Below, piece by piece: positions 17,430 through 26,198 of a stretch of DNA of 64,000 nt. Location of the stretch: positions 434,001-498,000 of the forward strand of contig NZ_JARBTK010000002.1 in assembly GCF_029240215.1 (NCBI RefSeq). The letters run 5' to 3'. The notes under the pieces are model-generated. The model was not told the origin of the DNA, did not search any database, and worked only from the letters and a program-made list of their open reading frames with translations. Position 1 is the first letter of the stretch; each line of letters begins with the position of its first letter. The translations under genes were made by a program, and so were the position numbers. The DNA is from Chryseobacterium sp. Its GTDB lineage: Bacteria > Bacteroidota > Bacteroidia > Flavobacteriales > Weeksellaceae.

Positions 17430-20400
17430 TTAATTTAAAAAAGAAGCTCTTCTGTAAGAACCTTTTTTGATAAATCTTTTTTCTACAGTAATATAATACT
17501 CGGTAGTTTCTCCGGAGAGTATTCTGTCTATTGAATTATCTTCTCTTCTTACATCAATATCGAAAGGAGCGAGATTGGTTACGGTTAGTTGTCTTTCCGG
17601 AATAAGAATGCTATCAAAATCAATATGTTCTCTATGATATTCTTCTGTAATGATGACTGTGGTAAATTTACGTTCAGCAAGTATAGGATAATCAGGATTT
17701 GTATGCTCTGCCGTTAGTTGATTCAAACTTTCTTCAACAAATGAATGTGTCGAATAATTTTGAGACTGTACCCAAGATTGAGTGGCTGCAGTATTTGCAA
17801 TATGATTCCAATTGTTGATATCGGATTGAGAGAAATCACCTTCGCTCCACATTTTATACCAGTCAGAAGTCCAATTATCATCAATCCCTTTTCTTAGTTT
17901 AAGCATTGGTACGCCTTCGCCATCTATGCCCGTCTGATTAGCAAAAGCCAATTGATATGAACTGTCTCCCGTAGAAGCGGTTGTTCCATCCCAAGGTGCA
18001 TAGGTCATCACACCGGCATAGTTACCCGAACCTTTAATTGATGAAGCATTGGCAAAATCGAATCTAACTCTATTACCACTTGTATTTGGTTTAACATCAT
18101 CAGGATTTCTAGTTCCGTCAGGAGATGTTACAAAATTGTTTGTTATGGTAACGGCATTTCCATTCGACAATGTTAATGTTTGTCCTCCTAATCCTTCTAA
18201 TCCTGTTGATAAAGTCTGGTTTGGGAAATTTGCAGATACCCACTCCTGTGTTGCATAACCGTTTAATGAAGTATTTGTTAAATACCCTACTGTAGCATGG
18301 TTACCCCAATTATAAGCTTGATTCCATTGACTTGCTGCTCCGAAGTTAGAAGATAATATATTACCATCGGCTTGAATTAGTACACTTTCGTCTTGATATG
18401 ACGTACCTCCATTTCCGGAAAATTGAAACGCATAACCTAGACTATTTGAGCTATCACCTCTCTTATTACCTACTTTCCAAATAGTATCGTAAAAACTATA
18501 AGTATGGCCTGATGCAATGGCATTAATTGATGAACTGTTTCTATGAACAACAATATGATTATTTTCACCTCCTAAAAATGTTACATTAGAAGTATGAGCA
18601 AAAGTTTTATCTGCAATTATAGTTTGATCTGTATTTACAGTAACATAGTTTGAAGCATCCGTACCTGTAATCAATTTATTCCAACCTCCCCAATTTCCAT
18701 TACCAAGACCTCTAGTATAAATTTCACCATAAGTATTAAAACCTAATTGTACTCCATAATTTGGGTGTGTACTAATTGATAAAACAGCATTGGCATTATC
18801 TACTGCATTTGGAAATATGTTTGTTGAAGTTGGTGCGACTACAGTATTAAAATTAAACTTCTGATTTTCAATAAGATTGTTAAGGTCGACAGTTCCTGTG
18901 TAATCTGATAATAAGGATTTGTGAGTATGTGCTGTTAATGCAAAATCGCTTATTGCTTTATGTCCTCCCCCCGCTAAAAGAACAGAATTATTATCAGCAC
19001 CTTCTTTATGATAGCCTTCTACAGAATATATTGAACCATTTACTGTTAAACCGTGCCCAATTACAGGAGTTCCACCAATTGATACACCACCATTATTATT
19101 TCTATTTAAAATCAACGGATGATAACCAACGCCAGCTTCTTTAGATTGAATGTATGAAGTACCATCATCTGTAACAGCAAATTCTAAAGATTTAGCATCA
19201 GATGTTCTACCTACTTGAAATTGAGCATTGTGTTGAGCTACTCCTATATATTCGTTAGTACCTAAATCTTTATTAATTACTTTTCTAGCAGTTATTTCTT
19301 GTGTTTTGTGGGTATTTACAACTCTTGAATCTCCACTAAAATCAACACTATTTATCGTTCCCTGTAAGGTTAATGGTGTAGTATCTCCACCCCAGACAAC
19401 AGACCAATTTTCATTAAAAAAAGTACCATCACCACCATAACCTTGAACATCAGTAATTGCAAGTCTTGGATAGCCTACAGTAATTATAGGTTGTATATAA
19501 AATAAGCCTGTGTTTGGATCTTTAAAAAATTCAATTCTATCTATATGGCCAGATTCTCCAACTCTCCATATTATTCTTGGCTCGTAAACATTGTTTTGAT
19601 AGATGTAAATATTTACTTGAAATTCGTAATAATAATAAGGATAATTATATAACTTAACTGTAAAAGTTATCATATTACCTGCTATTGCTCCTATTTTGAT
19701 AAGAGGGTTACTCACATAACCGCCTGTTGCATCGTTAAGTACAGATAAGCCTAAATTGTTGTGTATTATCGAGCCTTGAGCATGTAGTTTTTGAGCATAG
19801 AAAATACTTTTATTATTTAAGTGTATATCCTGCATTGCTCCTACATAAGGAACTTTACCATTAATATCACCTGTAGTAGCAAAATCTGTTATTGCTTTAT
19901 GGCTTCCGCCCCCTAGTAAAACATAATCATTGTTAGAACCTGACTTTCTAAATTCTAAGGCATTGACAGGGATTGTAGTTGAATTAGGGCTATTTACAAA
20001 ATAAAAGCCTAGATCAGAATTTACATATTTAAGTTGTCCTAAATCAACTCTTGGTCTATAAAACGATATTGCAGGATAATTACCATCATTTGAAGTCACG
20101 AATAAAGAATTATTTGTACTGTCATTTCCTGATGAAGTTATAAATTCTTTCCTTCCAGTAATATATTGAGCCGTGTTAGTAGTCATCAAATACTCATCAG
20201 AATTTAGCTGAATGTATTCCGAACCGCTCCATCTGAACTGTGTATTATTATTGGTGACTAAATAGATCTTTCCTTTTTCTCCGGGATTAGGTAGATTTTC
20301 AAATGTGTCAAACTCCAAAACATCATCTACATAACTCGGAAGCTGTGATGAAGGTACTTTTCCATCTACCAAATCAGCTTTTTTGTTTAGAGAAGATTCT

Positions 20401-20519
20401 GTACTCTCCGGAAATTCTCGGTTGTTGTGCCAATAATTTTCCATATAATTCCAAAACCCTTCGGATATTGGAACTTCTGCTGTATTAAAATCAGAATCAA
20501 ATTCTTCGTTTTCTTCCAT
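17430..20519 (-). CDS. Phage-tail-fibre-like protein with pyocin-knob-type segments
   Basis: 1029 aa, beta-rich, no signal peptide. Residues about 45-105 (KKADLVDGKVPSSQLPSYVD, then GKIYLVTNNNTQFRWSGSEY) match the shaft start of many phage tail fibres and receptor-binding proteins. Segments near 525-620 and 850-930 carry the L-N-x-L / Y-x-R-x-x-x-G-x-x-W-x-x-W pattern of pyocin-knob repeats. The repeated GGGHKAI(S/T)DFA motifs suggest internally duplicated modules. No sheath, tube, baseplate or capsid gene is nearby, so it is not part of a visible prophage. A trimeric surface-binding fibre is the simplest guess. Own WYL-type promoter. Confidence 0.8.
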   Translation of the reverse strand: MEENEEFDSDFNTAEVPISEGFWNYMENYWHNNREFPESTESSLNKKADLVDGKVPSSQLPSYVDDVLEFDTFENLPNPGEKGKIYLVTNNNTQFRWSGSEYIQLNSDEYLMTTNTAQYITGRKEFITSSGNDSTNNSLFVTSNDGNYPAISFYRPRVDLGQLKYVNSDLGFYFVNSPNSTTIPVNALEFRKSGSNNDYVLLGGGSHKAITDFATTGDINGKVPYVGAMQDIHLNNKSIFYAQKLHAQGSIIHNNLGLSVLNDATGGYVSNPLIKIGAIAGNMITFTVKLYNYPYYYYEFQVNIYIYQNNVYEPRIIWRVGESGHIDRIEFFKDPNTGLFYIQPIITVGYPRLAITDVQGYGGDGTFFNENWSVVWGGDTTPLTLQGTINSVDFSGDSRVVNTHKTQEITARKVINKDLGTNEYIGVAQHNAQFQVGRTSDAKSLEFAVTDDGTSYIQSKEAGVGYHPLILNRNNNGGVSIGGTPVIGHGLTVNGSIYSVEGYHKEGADNNSVLLAGGGHKAISDFALTAHTHKSLLSDYTGTVDLNNLIENQKFNFNTVVAPTSTNIFPNAVDNANAVLSISTHPNYGVQLGFNTYGEIYTRGLGNGNWGGWNKLITGTDASNYVTVNTDQTIIADKTFAHTSNVTFLGGENNHIVVHRNSSSINAIASGHTYSFYDTIWKVGNKRGDSSNSLGYAFQFSGNGGTSYQDESVLIQADGNILSSNFGAASQWNQAYNWGNHATVGYLTNTSLNGYATQEWVSANFPNQTLSTGLEGLGGQTLTLSNGNAVTITNNFVTSPDGTRNPDDVKPNTSGNRVRFDFANASSIKGSGNYAGVMTYAPWDGTTASTGDSSYQLAFANQTGIDGEGVPMLKLRKGIDDNWTSDWYKMWSEGDFSQSDINNWNHIANTAATQSWVQSQNYSTHSFVEESLNQLTAEHTNPDYPILAERKFTTVIITEEYHREHIDFDSILIPERQLTVTNLAPFDIDVRREDNSIDRILSGETTEYYITVEKRFIKKGSYRRASFLN

Positions 20520-20606
20520 ATTTTATTGTTTTTTGTTAAGATTTTTAGTATTAAAATTTGAAGCTTCTTTTTATTAGAATCACTTCAGTTTCAGCCTTAT
20601 TTTTTA

Positions 20607-20635
20607 AGGTGGTTTCCGGCAAAAGATATCCACCT
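20607..20635 (-). promoter_or_regulatory. Leader hairpin before the tail-fibre-like gene
   Basis: AGGTGG (20607-20612) pairs with CCACCT (20630-20635). Counterpart of the hairpin at 17292-17320, with the same downstream A-rich stretch, about 90 nt before the start codon. Confidence 0.45.
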
Positions 20636-20781
20636 CAATTTTTAATATTCGAAATCATTTTTTGTATCTTTAATTGTTGGTTTTTGAACATATTTCTGGC
20701 TGTTCAACATTTTGTGAATGGTGAATTCAAAGGCTTTTGTTATAATTTAAATGATTGCTTTTTGTGTTTTATTTATATTAC

Positions 20782-20815
20782 CAAAAGTAATGGTGAGAGA
20801 CGACAAAACTTGACG
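20782..20815 (-). promoter_or_regulatory. WYL-type promoter of the tail-fibre-like gene
   Basis: Minus strand CGTCA-AGTTT-TGTCG (20815-20801), 14-nt gap after TTTTG, then TACTTTTG (20789-20782), an exact TAnnTTTG. It directly follows the stop codon of the small acidic gene. The leader of about 260 nt resembles that of the next gene upstream. Confidence 0.8.
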
Positions 20816-20818
20816 TGT

Positions 20819-21004
20819 TTAAAGTCTTTTATTTGAAAAAATTTCTTCTTCAAGAATGTCATTTTCAAAATCTTCTCTGAAGAAATTTTCAATTTCGTTA
20901 AGATAATTATCGTAGTCAATTTCTGTATTTTCGATATCGTTCCAGCTAATAGTGTAAAGGTTTTCGTCGAAAATAATATCAGTGTTGTATTCGGGCATTT
21001 CCAT
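20819..21004 (-). CDS. Small acidic protein, 61 aa
   Basis: From ATG 21004 the frame encodes a very acidic, aromatic peptide (start MEMPEYNTDIIFDENLY) without signal peptide or cysteines. A longer TTG-initiated version to 21076 is possible but reads into a leader that is shared with the tail-fibre gene, so the inner ATG is preferred. It has its own WYL-type promoter and sits between the patatin and the fibre gene. Not recognised; the acidity would fit a chaperone-like or immunity partner, which is speculation. Confidence 0.5.
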   Translation of the reverse strand: MEMPEYNTDIIFDENLYTISWNDIENTEIDYDNYLNEIENFFREDFENDILEEEIFSNKRL

Positions 21005-21121
21005 ATTTGTTGAATGTTTTTTGTTGACTTCTGAACATATTTTTTGCTGTTCAGTATGGGTAAATATTGAATTCAAAGGATTTTAAAAATTTAAAGATCG
21101 TTTCTGTGTTTATTGCTATTC

Positions 21122-21155
21122 CAAATGTAGAATAGGGAAGCGACAAAACTTGACG
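21122..21155 (-). promoter_or_regulatory. WYL-type promoter of the small acidic gene
   Basis: Minus strand CGTCA-AGTTT-TGTCG (21155-21141), 14-nt gap, TACATTTG (21129-21122). The downstream leader shares CCTTTGAATTCA, TGAACAGC and AAATATGTTCA with the leader behind the site at 20782, so promoter and leader were duplicated together. Confidence 0.85.
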
Positions 21156-21204
21156 TGTTAAAGTAAACTTTAAATAAATTTAAAAAAACCAGCTTTGCCA
21201 AATT

Positions 21205-21222
21205 ATAAGCTTAATAGCTTAT
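21205..21222 (-). terminator. Possible terminator hairpin after the patatin gene
   Basis: ATAAGCT/AGCTTAT is a perfect 7-bp inverted repeat with a 4-nt loop, 26 nt after the patatin stop on the minus strand. A T-run appears only about 20 nt further, so termination is uncertain. Confidence 0.35.
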
Positions 21223-21247
21223 TTTAGTCAGTTATAATCAAAATAGC

Positions 21248-22285
21248 TTATATTTTATTTTTTATTAATTTCTGAACAATTTGGTTTAGGGTTTCCCTGT
21301 GATCATCAATATAACTCAATCCAGCCTGAATCAGATTTTCAATATTATTTCTTGATACATTATCCATTGCGGGAGAAGCATTTTTTAATGAAGGATTCAA
21401 ACGATAATAATTTTTCTGATTTCTTAAACCTAAAGTCTGAAACATCTGGCAAAGCTGATAATCTACCGTTTCTGCATTAGCAGACATTAAAATATCAATT
21501 ATAGGAGTTACCCAGCCGATTTTTCCAGCTTTCTGCATTTTCTTAAATGAATAACTTTTTGATTCTATACCGGTTCCGATGGAAACAATAATCATATCAT
21601 TTACACTCGGATGATTGGCTTTCTGATGGTTTTTTAAAACCTCTGCAAAAGGAATTTTTCTTGCTTCGGCATACGCACAAAGTCCGGGATTATTGGCAAA
21701 CATTCCACCATCTATAAGACTGAAAATCTGTCCGTACATCGATTTGATCTGCACCGGACTGAAATATGTCGGCGCTGCTGAAGTTGCCCTGCAAACATCT
21801 TTTACATAAAAATTATCGGTGCTTAAACTGGCTTTCCACGAATTGAAAAGTTTGGCTCTTCTGTTTTCAATATCGTAGCTTGTTATTAAACATGGTTTTA
21901 TTAATTCTTTTAATTCAAGTTTTCCAAAAAAGTCATTCAGGTTTTTCTCAAGAGCTTCCTGAGAAATTTTTTCATTCAATAATCCGAAAGGATTGACAAG
22001 TCTCTCCCAAAAAGAAACCTGGAATATGTCACCACCTTTTTCAGCATACAGTTCCAATCCTTTTTGGATCGAATATTTTGCTTTTCGGTGTTCATCAGGA
22101 CAAAGTATAATAGAAGCAATTAATGCTCCCGTGCTGCTTCCGGCAACCAGATCAAAATAATCTCCAAGTTTAGCACTTGGGTTATCATGAATCTGAAGTT
22201 GCTCTTCTATGTAGCGTAAAATAATGCAGGTAATAATACCTCTTATTCCGCCTCCGTCTAAAGAAAGTAGGGTTGTCTTTTTCAT
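21248..22285 (-). CDS. Patatin-like phospholipase
   Basis: 345 aa, cytosolic by sequence. All patatin features are present: oxyanion loop D10-G-G-G-I-R-G16, nucleophile elbow G49-S-Ser51-T-G53, and catalytic Asp192 in IDGGMFANNPG. It should hydrolyse acyl esters of membrane phospholipids. Patatins serve in lipid turnover, as bacterial toxins and as CBASS effectors; here no cyclic-nucleotide synthase is adjacent. It has its own WYL-type promoter and lies between the M15 peptidase and the fibre gene, so a membrane-damaging or lysis role within this regulon is plausible but inferred. Confidence 0.9.
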   Translation of the reverse strand: MKKTTLLSLDGGGIRGIITCIILRYIEEQLQIHDNPSAKLGDYFDLVAGSSTGALIASIILCPDEHRKAKYSIQKGLELYAEKGGDIFQVSFWERLVNPFGLLNEKISQEALEKNLNDFFGKLELKELIKPCLITSYDIENRRAKLFNSWKASLSTDNFYVKDVCRATSAAPTYFSPVQIKSMYGQIFSLIDGGMFANNPGLCAYAEARKIPFAEVLKNHQKANHPSVNDMIIVSIGTGIESKSYSFKKMQKAGKIGWVTPIIDILMSANAETVDYQLCQMFQTLGLRNQKNYYRLNPSLKNASPAMDNVSRNNIENLIQAGLSYIDDHRETLNQIVQKLIKNKI

Positions 22286-22309
22286 TTTCTCTACCGTTTT
22301 TTTGTAAAC

Positions 22310-22343
22310 TAAAGGTAGGAGCCGGAAGCGACAGAACTTGACG
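22310..22343 (-). promoter_or_regulatory. WYL-type promoter of the patatin gene
   Basis: Minus strand CGTCA-AGTTC-TGTCG (22343-22329), 14-nt gap, TACCTTTA (22317-22310), one mismatch to TAnnTTTG. Short leader of about 20-25 nt. Confidence 0.8.
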
Positions 22344-22370
22344 TATTATAATTGGTTTATCATAATATTT

Positions 22371-22871
22371 CTATAAAACAACATACCCATCCTTATCTCG
22401 TTCCATCTTCAAAAGTGTTCTCCAATTCGTTTTTATCAATCCTTTTTTAGTTAAAATATTCTTTTTTTCAAAGTGGGGAAGATCTTTGAAAGTTTTCCAG
22501 TTTCCACCCCAGTTCCACCCGTGTTTTGCGAAAATTTTCACACATTCGTACCAATCAGCAACTTTATCGTTGTCCCAATCTTTTACAGTATCCCAACTTG
22601 CTGTTTTTCCGTCAATCATCATACAAATGTCAACGGCAAGACCGTAATTGTGGATGCTTTGTCCGGCTTTGGCATTGGTGACTTTTTTTTCGCTTGTAAT
22701 TCTTCCGATAGCATATAGTTTTTCCTGCTCTTCAAAACTTCGCAATCCTTGTGTAATTCTCACTTTAGCTTTTCCCGTAAGTGCCTCATCACATTCTTTG
22801 ATGATTTGTTTCACTTCATCTTGTACAGAAGGGTGCAGTTTTTCAATTCTTTGTAATGTTATTTTATCCAT
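22371..22871 (-). CDS. M15 family peptidoglycan endopeptidase (endolysin-like)
   Basis: 166 aa from the ATG at 22869-22871. Longer in-frame starts run into the -7 element, so they cannot be on the transcript. The motifs SIHNYGLAVDI (S-x-H-x-x-G-x-A-x-D) and DLPHFE (H-x-E) give the zinc and catalytic residues of VanY/endolysin-type L,D-carboxypeptidases and L-Ala-D-Glu endopeptidases. No signal peptide, as in phage endolysins, so reaching the wall needs membrane damage or a holin. The co-regulated patatin could supply that; this is inference. Confidence 0.88.
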   Translation of the reverse strand: MDKITLQRIEKLHPSVQDEVKQIIKECDEALTGKAKVRITQGLRSFEEQEKLYAIGRITSEKKVTNAKAGQSIHNYGLAVDICMMIDGKTASWDTVKDWDNDKVADWYECVKIFAKHGWNWGGNWKTFKDLPHFEKKNILTKKGLIKTNWRTLLKMERDKDGYVVL

Positions 22872-23040
22872 AATCATAAAAATCTTATTTGTTTCAAAAA
22901 GCAAATGTACATGCGAGATACGACAAAACTTGACGTGTTTTAAAATGTTTAATATTTTGAAAATGAGATATTTAAATATATTCTAAAATTTTAATTAAAC
23001 ATACTATCTATACTGAAGTTTCAGTTTTTGTATTTAAAAG
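22861..23040. repeat. Duplicated regulatory block, copy 1
   Basis: This block holds the 5' end and promoter of the M15 gene, the WYL-type operator, and then AT-rich sequence (22942-23040) similar to the umuC leader at 26237-26356: shared AATGAG, AATTAAACATA, CAGTTTTTGTAT versus TAGTTTTGTAT, and TCATGTA. Here no umuC follows, so 22942-23040 is a relic of a umuC-type leader. 23041-23146 shows nothing further. Copy 2 is at 26163-26360. Confidence 0.65.
22902..22935 (-). promoter_or_regulatory. WYL-type promoter of the M15 peptidase gene
   Basis: Minus strand CGTCA-AGTTT-TGTCG (22935-22921), 14-nt gap, TACATTTG (22909-22902). Start codon about 30 nt downstream. Confidence 0.85.
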
Positions 23041-23146
23041 ATTATTAATCATGTACAATAGAAAGAATTTTATGCTTGCAGAGGTTTAAATTTTAATGAA
23101 TATAATGAAAGAAGTCTTTATGATTTTTAATTTTCATTTTAAAAAC

Positions 23147-23184
23147 AAAAAATCCAATTTGCAGAATTCACAAATTGGATTTTT
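23147..23184 (-). terminator. Terminator after the metallophosphatase
   Basis: Perfect stem AAAAATCCAATTTG/CAAATTGGATTTTT with a 9-nt loop and a T-run on the minus strand, 21 nt after the stop codon. Confidence 0.85.
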
Positions 23185-23204
23185 AAACTGAAATTATAAG
23201 AGTT

Positions 23205-25958
23205 TTATTCTACAATAAGTTTTAGAGTAAATAATTTTCTGGTATGTACTTTTACAAAATATACGCCTTTTGGTAAGTTCTCATTCACTAAAGAGAATTT
23301 CTGGTCATTCACATTTTTAGTTTCATACAAAAGTTGTCCTGCAGCTGATAAAAGCTGAATTTTTTCTATAGGGTAGTCACTTTTAATAAAGGTAGGCTGC
23401 CCTGGTTTTGCAGGATTCGGATAAAGAATAACGTTTTTCTCGGTTGCACTATGAGCTTCGTTCGTGCCTAAAGTGGCACTTACAACTTCAAAAGAAACTC
23501 TGTTTGACACTTCTGTGTAAGAATCGTTGGTAAACATGACCATATAATAGTTTCCGGTTGTAGTAGGTACACCATTTACATTTCCTGTAATTGTTTTTGT
23601 ACCCTGAGTTACCCCGTCAAAATAAGTGTAAGAAATGAACTGATCATTTGGGGTTTGTATGCTCTGCGGATAAATTCCGAGCCAGTCTTTGATGATTCCC
23701 GGAGAATCAGTCCATGATGCGGTGATATTTTCTCCCAATGTATAAACCGGTTTGTTGATCCAAAGATCAGTAACAATATCCCCAACTTTAAAGAATACTT
23801 TTTCGCCGATTTGTGTATAGCCATCTTCTAAAAGATAGGTTGCGTAGTAATATCCTTTTGGCAAACCTGTGAAATTCTTTGTTCCTGCAGCAGTTGTTAC
23901 ATAGCTCCATGCTGAAGAAGGATTTGCTGATCCGGGAACCTGTCCCATTTTATAAATTCCGATCCAGTCATTGGTCAGGTTGGGTCCGTTTGTGTAATTA
24001 ATCACCACTGTTCCTCCAACAGGATATGAATTTGCTGTTGTCTGTAAAACTACTTTTGGTCCTACGTAGAAATTTTTTCTTCCTGTAATTTCTGTATATC
24101 CGTTATTGGCGAAAAAACCTGCGAAATATTGACCTTTAGTCGTCAATCCTGTATTGAAGTTTGCGGTTCCGGAAGTCTGTCCGTTTGTATATTTGTAGCT
24201 CTGCGAAGTTACAGCAGAAGGGTTTTGTCCTTTTTTGTAAATTCCAACCCAGTCTTGCTGATTTCCAGGTCCATCTGTATAAGTTGCCAGAATAGCTTCA
24301 TTCTGAAGATATTCTGTTTTGTCTAAAACTAATGAAGGATTCGAAACTACACTTCCTGTTACTTCAAATTGCTTTACATCGCTCCAGTCGCTCCACTCAA
24401 GGTTCCTGTCTCTGTATCGTACTTTTACATAATATACTCCGTTGGTGATAGAATTGGCAGCAATTGTTACTTTAGTGATGTCAACTCCGGCATTTAGGTT
24501 TTTGGTAACATCAGGATTTCCCGTACCTTCTTTCCCAAACCAGTTTTCAAAGTCTCTGTAAAATTCTTTATCAATCACAGAAAAGTCTGCCGTTTTACTG
24601 ATAAGGAATTGTGTTGTGTTTAAAAGTTCTGAAGTTGCTGTTGAGAAGTTGCTTCCGTTTAATGTTAATGGTAAAGTAACGGGAGCTGTAAATACGTTGG
24701 TAATACTAGGTTTTGTAGGTTTAGCTAAATTTTTATATCGGTGAAAGCTGTCTACAACAACACTGTTTTTTTGGTTATAAATACTTCCGATTGAGTAGCT
24801 TTCAACATCTACTTTACCGTTCAGTACATCCACTTCAATGATTTGGTACGTCCAGTCGGTAAGAGTTTTTTGTACATCATCAAAATCCTGCTCATTAGAC
24901 ATTCCCCAATATTGATCCCACGCTGTTCCACCAGAAATGATCTGATAGTTTGGTGAGTTTTTCAATTGTCCTCTGTGATACAAGTGGTGATGAGCACCAA
25001 TATGCATTAGATATTTGTCTGATGCAGTAAGTATCGGTACGGCTGTATTTCGTACCCACGTGGAAATATCGCCTACATATTGCTCTGCCTGATAAGGTCT
25101 GTGACTTAAAGAGATAATCCAATCCACTGTATTATCAGTAGAAGCTGCGGTAAGAACCTGCTGAAGCCATGTCTGTTGTGCAGCTCCTGTGTGTTCCGAG
25201 CTTAAACTTACAAACAGAACATTACCGGCTTGTTGTGCATAATAATTTTCGTTTCCTGAACTTATATTTTTATAGCTCAGTTCGTCAATAAAGAAATGTG
25301 CATAGTAAGAGCTCATTCCTAAGCTTCCGTAAGTTTCATGATTTCCTACCGTGGTCTGAATAGGAAGGTAGGGCGAGAGTTTCTGATTTTTCTTAAAATG
25401 AACATTCTCATAATGATCAAGTGTACCTACATCTACCTGATCTCCTACCATAAAAGTGAGAGCAACATTGTCAGAAGGATCAGCCGTTAAACCAAATCTT
25501 TCCTTAATTTTTTTATAAGCATGAAGATTAAGAGAATCATATCTCGGCTCATTTTTAAGCTGATTGTCTCCCATGATCAGAAATCTTATTTTTCCGTTAG
25601 CGGTTACAGGCTGTCCCGGAAGGGGAAGTGTGCGAAAATTGTATACGGAGGATTCGGTAGTTCCGGTTTTAACTTTGTAGTAATATTTTGTATTAGGCTG
25701 AAGATTGGTAATCTTTGCAGTGTGATAATAATAATTGTTGTTGTAACCCGTATCAGAAAAAATGTTGGTGGTTCCGGTGACAGTTACGCCAAGATTGGTT
25801 GGTGATGTTCCATAATAGACGGTAGTCTCGTTATTGGAAGATGTTTTCCAGTTAACGATCATGGAATTTGGAGTCGGATTTTGCAGATAAGGAACTACGG
25901 TTTGTCCTAAGCATAGTTGTGCGACAAGGCAACACAGCAGGAGTAAATAATGTTTCAT
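23205..25958 (-). CDS. T9SS-secreted purple-acid-phosphatase-like metallophosphoesterase
   Basis: 917 aa. Signal peptide (to about 18), fibronectin-III-like domain (about 20-115) as in purple acid phosphatases, then a calcineurin-like catalytic domain with IMGDNQ, VGDQVD, GNHET, LSHRPY and GAHHHLYHR. Next come three similar beta domains of about 85 residues, each with a D-W-(V/I/L)-G-I-Y motif, and a C-terminal type A T9SS sorting domain (YPNPAKPGQ ... LPKGVYFVKV). It should be exported to the surface and hydrolyse phosphate esters. The gene lies between two copies of a regulatory block; the WYL-type site at 26199 could drive it through a leader of about 230 nt. Confidence 0.9.
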   Translation of the reverse strand: MKHYLLLLCCLVAQLCLGQTVVPYLQNPTPNSMIVNWKTSSNNETTVYYGTSPTNLGVTVTGTTNIFSDTGYNNNYYYHTAKITNLQPNTKYYYKVKTGTTESSVYNFRTLPLPGQPVTANGKIRFLIMGDNQLKNEPRYDSLNLHAYKKIKERFGLTADPSDNVALTFMVGDQVDVGTLDHYENVHFKKNQKLSPYLPIQTTVGNHETYGSLGMSSYYAHFFIDELSYKNISSGNENYYAQQAGNVLFVSLSSEHTGAAQQTWLQQVLTAASTDNTVDWIISLSHRPYQAEQYVGDISTWVRNTAVPILTASDKYLMHIGAHHHLYHRGQLKNSPNYQIISGGTAWDQYWGMSNEQDFDDVQKTLTDWTYQIIEVDVLNGKVDVESYSIGSIYNQKNSVVVDSFHRYKNLAKPTKPSITNVFTAPVTLPLTLNGSNFSTATSELLNTTQFLISKTADFSVIDKEFYRDFENWFGKEGTGNPDVTKNLNAGVDITKVTIAANSITNGVYYVKVRYRDRNLEWSDWSDVKQFEVTGSVVSNPSLVLDKTEYLQNEAILATYTDGPGNQQDWVGIYKKGQNPSAVTSQSYKYTNGQTSGTANFNTGLTTKGQYFAGFFANNGYTEITGRKNFYVGPKVVLQTTANSYPVGGTVVINYTNGPNLTNDWIGIYKMGQVPGSANPSSAWSYVTTAAGTKNFTGLPKGYYYATYLLEDGYTQIGEKVFFKVGDIVTDLWINKPVYTLGENITASWTDSPGIIKDWLGIYPQSIQTPNDQFISYTYFDGVTQGTKTITGNVNGVPTTTGNYYMVMFTNDSYTEVSNRVSFEVVSATLGTNEAHSATEKNVILYPNPAKPGQPTFIKSDYPIEKIQLLSAAGQLLYETKNVNDQKFSLVNENLPKGVYFVKVHTRKLFTLKLIVE

Positions 25959-26198
25959 AAATTAGAATTAGCAGATTAGATTTTGATGTACCAAAACTAG
26001 ATTCTACATATTACAGAGCTGTTACTGAACTGTTAAATTATGCTTAATAATTTGCATTGTTTTTTGATATTTTTAATGTAAATATGGTTTTCGAAAATCG
26101 CTACAAATTCCATTATGAGTAAGATTTTAACAGTTGTTTTTTAATTTTTCATGAGATCTTTATCCATAATTGTAAAAATTGCCTGCTGTTTAAAAAAC

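Noticed and set aside
20819..21076. 85-aa version of the small acidic protein starting at TTG 21076
   Set aside because: The first 24 codons lie in a leader shared with the fibre gene; the ATG at 21004 is more likely.
12700..22285. CBASS system (patatin effector plus nucleotidyltransferase)
   Set aside because: The nucleotidyltransferase is a 123-aa minimal type, far from the patatin and in the toxin operon; it lacks the size and motifs of a CD-NTase.
22872..22904. N-terminal extension of the M15 peptidase
   Set aside because: It begins inside the TACATTTG -7 element, upstream of any possible transcript start.
10034..22935. Prophage or tailocin
   Set aside because: Only a tail-fibre-like protein and an endolysin-like enzyme are phage-like. 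No capsid, portal, terminase, tube, sheath, baseplate or integrase was found in the window.
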